DNA from: Apilactobacillus apisilvae
Lineage (GTDB): Bacteria; Bacillota; Bacilli; Lactobacillales; Lactobacillaceae
Length of the DNA stretch: 64,000 nt
Direction: 5' to 3'
Assembly: GCF_023380225.1 (NCBI RefSeq)
Contig: NZ_CP093362.1
Coordinates: forward strand, 1,178,001 to 1,242,000
A program made the translations under genes and the position numbers. Each line of letters begins with the position of its first letter. The first letter of the stretch is position 1. Below are positions 63,100-64,000 of this stretch, piece after piece. The notes under the pieces are model-generated. The model saw only the letters and a list, made by a program, of their open reading frames with translations. It searched no databases and was not told the DNA's origin.

Positions 63100-64000
63100 A
63101 TGAACAAAAATATTAAAACTGCTTTTATGCTTTTGCTGACCGTTTTGGGACTAGCTGCAATTAATTGGAATACTCCAACTAGTGCCAAAACAATTGATAA
63201 TCAATATGCCAAACACAACGAATTTTATAAAGTTGACCATAAAAATATTTCCAATATTGATGGTTATTTAACTGCTGAAACTTGGTTTCGTCCTAAATAT
63301 ATTTTAAATAATGGAAAACACTGGACTAATTCCAAGAAAAATGATCGTCGCCCTTTATTAATGTTTTGGTGGCCAAACAAATCAACGAAACGACAATACA
63401 TACATTTTATGCAAAAACATTTTGATGAAATTAAAATAAATCATGATTTAAATAAAACGACTAACCAAATTCAACGTGTAATTGAAAAAAGAATTGCTAA
63501 AGAACATTCTACTGATTGGTTAAAGACTTTGATGCATAAATTTATCAAATCACAACGCCAATTTAATATTAAAAGTGAACAACCAGCTGTTTCTAGTTAT
63601 AGTAATGCTGATGGTTTTCAAGGTGGATTTTTCTTATATGGAAACAATAAGCATTTGAAAAATAACACTAATTCTAAATATCGTTTAATTAATCGTAATG
63701 GTAGTAATGTTGATGGAAGTAATAAGGATACCAACTTACAAGAATTTTTATTAGCTAATGATGTTGATAATTCCAACCCAATTGTGCAATCGGAACAACT
63801 TAACTGGATGTATTATTTAACCCATTTTGGCCAAATTACTAAACATGGCAGTGATGCTAATTTCGATAGTATCAGAATTGATGCTTTAGATAATATTGAT
63901 GCTGATTTAACTGATATTTACGCTAAATATGCTCGCGATATATATCACACCAATAAAAATGACGCGAAAGCTAATCAACATTTGTCAATTGTTGAAGGCT
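63100..64000 (+). CDS. Glucansucrase (GH70), 5' part, runs off the window
   Basis: 300 residues visible, open to the window end. AGGAGA lies upstream of the ATG at 63100. Signal peptide (about 1-29, TSAK). The catalytic domain starts almost at once: GYLTAETWFRPKYILNNG at about 55-72, then LLMFWWP, ANDVDNSNPIVQSEQLNW, the nucleophile Asp261 in FDSIRIDALDN and the acid/base Glu299 in LSIVEG. GH70 enzymes build alpha-glucan from sucrose outside the cell. Most carry several hundred residues of variable and glucan-binding sequence before this point; this one does not. Confidence 0.93.
   Translation, partial: MNKNIKTAFMLLLTVLGLAAINWNTPTSAKTIDNQYAKHNEFYKVDHKNISNIDGYLTAETWFRPKYILNNGKHWTNSKKNDRRPLLMFWWPNKSTKRQYIHFMQKHFDEIKINHDLNKTTNQIQRVIEKRIAKEHSTDWLKTLMHKFIKSQRQFNIKSEQPAVSSYSNADGFQGGFFLYGNNKHLKNNTNSKYRLINRNGSNVDGSNKDTNLQEFLLANDVDNSNPIVQSEQLNWMYYLTHFGQITKHGSDANFDSIRIDALDNIDADLTDIYAKYARDIYHTNKNDAKANQHLSIVEG

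Overview
The window reads as a chromosome segment of a low-GC Lactobacillaceae species. Supporting genes are a malolactic enzyme with its LysR regulator, WxL surface proteins, ClpL under a CtsR box, an Apf-type muralytic protein, catabolic acetolactate synthase, RlmH and a glucansucrase. A fructokinase-pgi operon, a glucansucrase and a haem catalase fit a fructose-adapted heterofermenter such as Apilactobacillus. That genus call is an inference.

Layout. 1-1.2 kb: the distal end of a type II-A-like CRISPR array; its cas genes lie outside the window. 1.2-9.3 kb: small hypothetical genes, a MarR-alsS-tag locus with two clear operators, and a two-gene WxL surface module. 9.3-19.1 kb: a glutamine-type ABC transporter, CtsR-controlled clpL, a cluster of four tiny paralogous genes, secreted proteins including a metzincin, and a flippase-like protein. 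19.1-29.6 kb: mleS/mleR, an IS1182-family element, an MscS channel, and an ECF transporter operon whose TetR gene is split by an IS3-family element. 29.6-35.5 kb: a MacB-like exporter divergent from a tetR-lepA-like operon, then a GH25 muramidase. 35.6-36.1 kb: four tandem tRNA-Asn genes. 36.2-43.1 kb: an SGNH hydrolase and a ppx-ppk-ppx polyphosphate operon whose terminator loop holds a second IS3 copy. 43.1-52.4 kb: a metal-binding lipoprotein with an ArsR sensor, glpQ, an ACT-domain gene with an odd start, katA, and an ABC-2 exporter with its own TetR. 52.4-58.3 kb: a DnaA-box cluster before rlmH, a small membrane operon, and a degenerate fructokinase divergent from a true fructokinase-pgi operon.

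58.4-61.9 kb is the most notable locus. Two very AT-rich genes encode different reverse transcriptases. They are divergent around a 311-bp gap and both keep the RT catalytic aspartates. The pair resembles defence-associated reverse transcriptase type 3 (DRT3), but in a divergent arrangement. With the CRISPR array, this gives the window two candidate anti-phage systems. The window ends inside a compact GH70 glucansucrase.

How genes work together. Fructokinase and Pgi move fructose to glucose-6-phosphate. MleS, AlsS and GlnQ serve acid, pyruvate and amino-acid metabolism. ClpL, catalase, MscS and polyphosphate enzymes serve stress tolerance. WxL proteins, muramidases, the metzincin and the glucansucrase build or remodel the cell surface.
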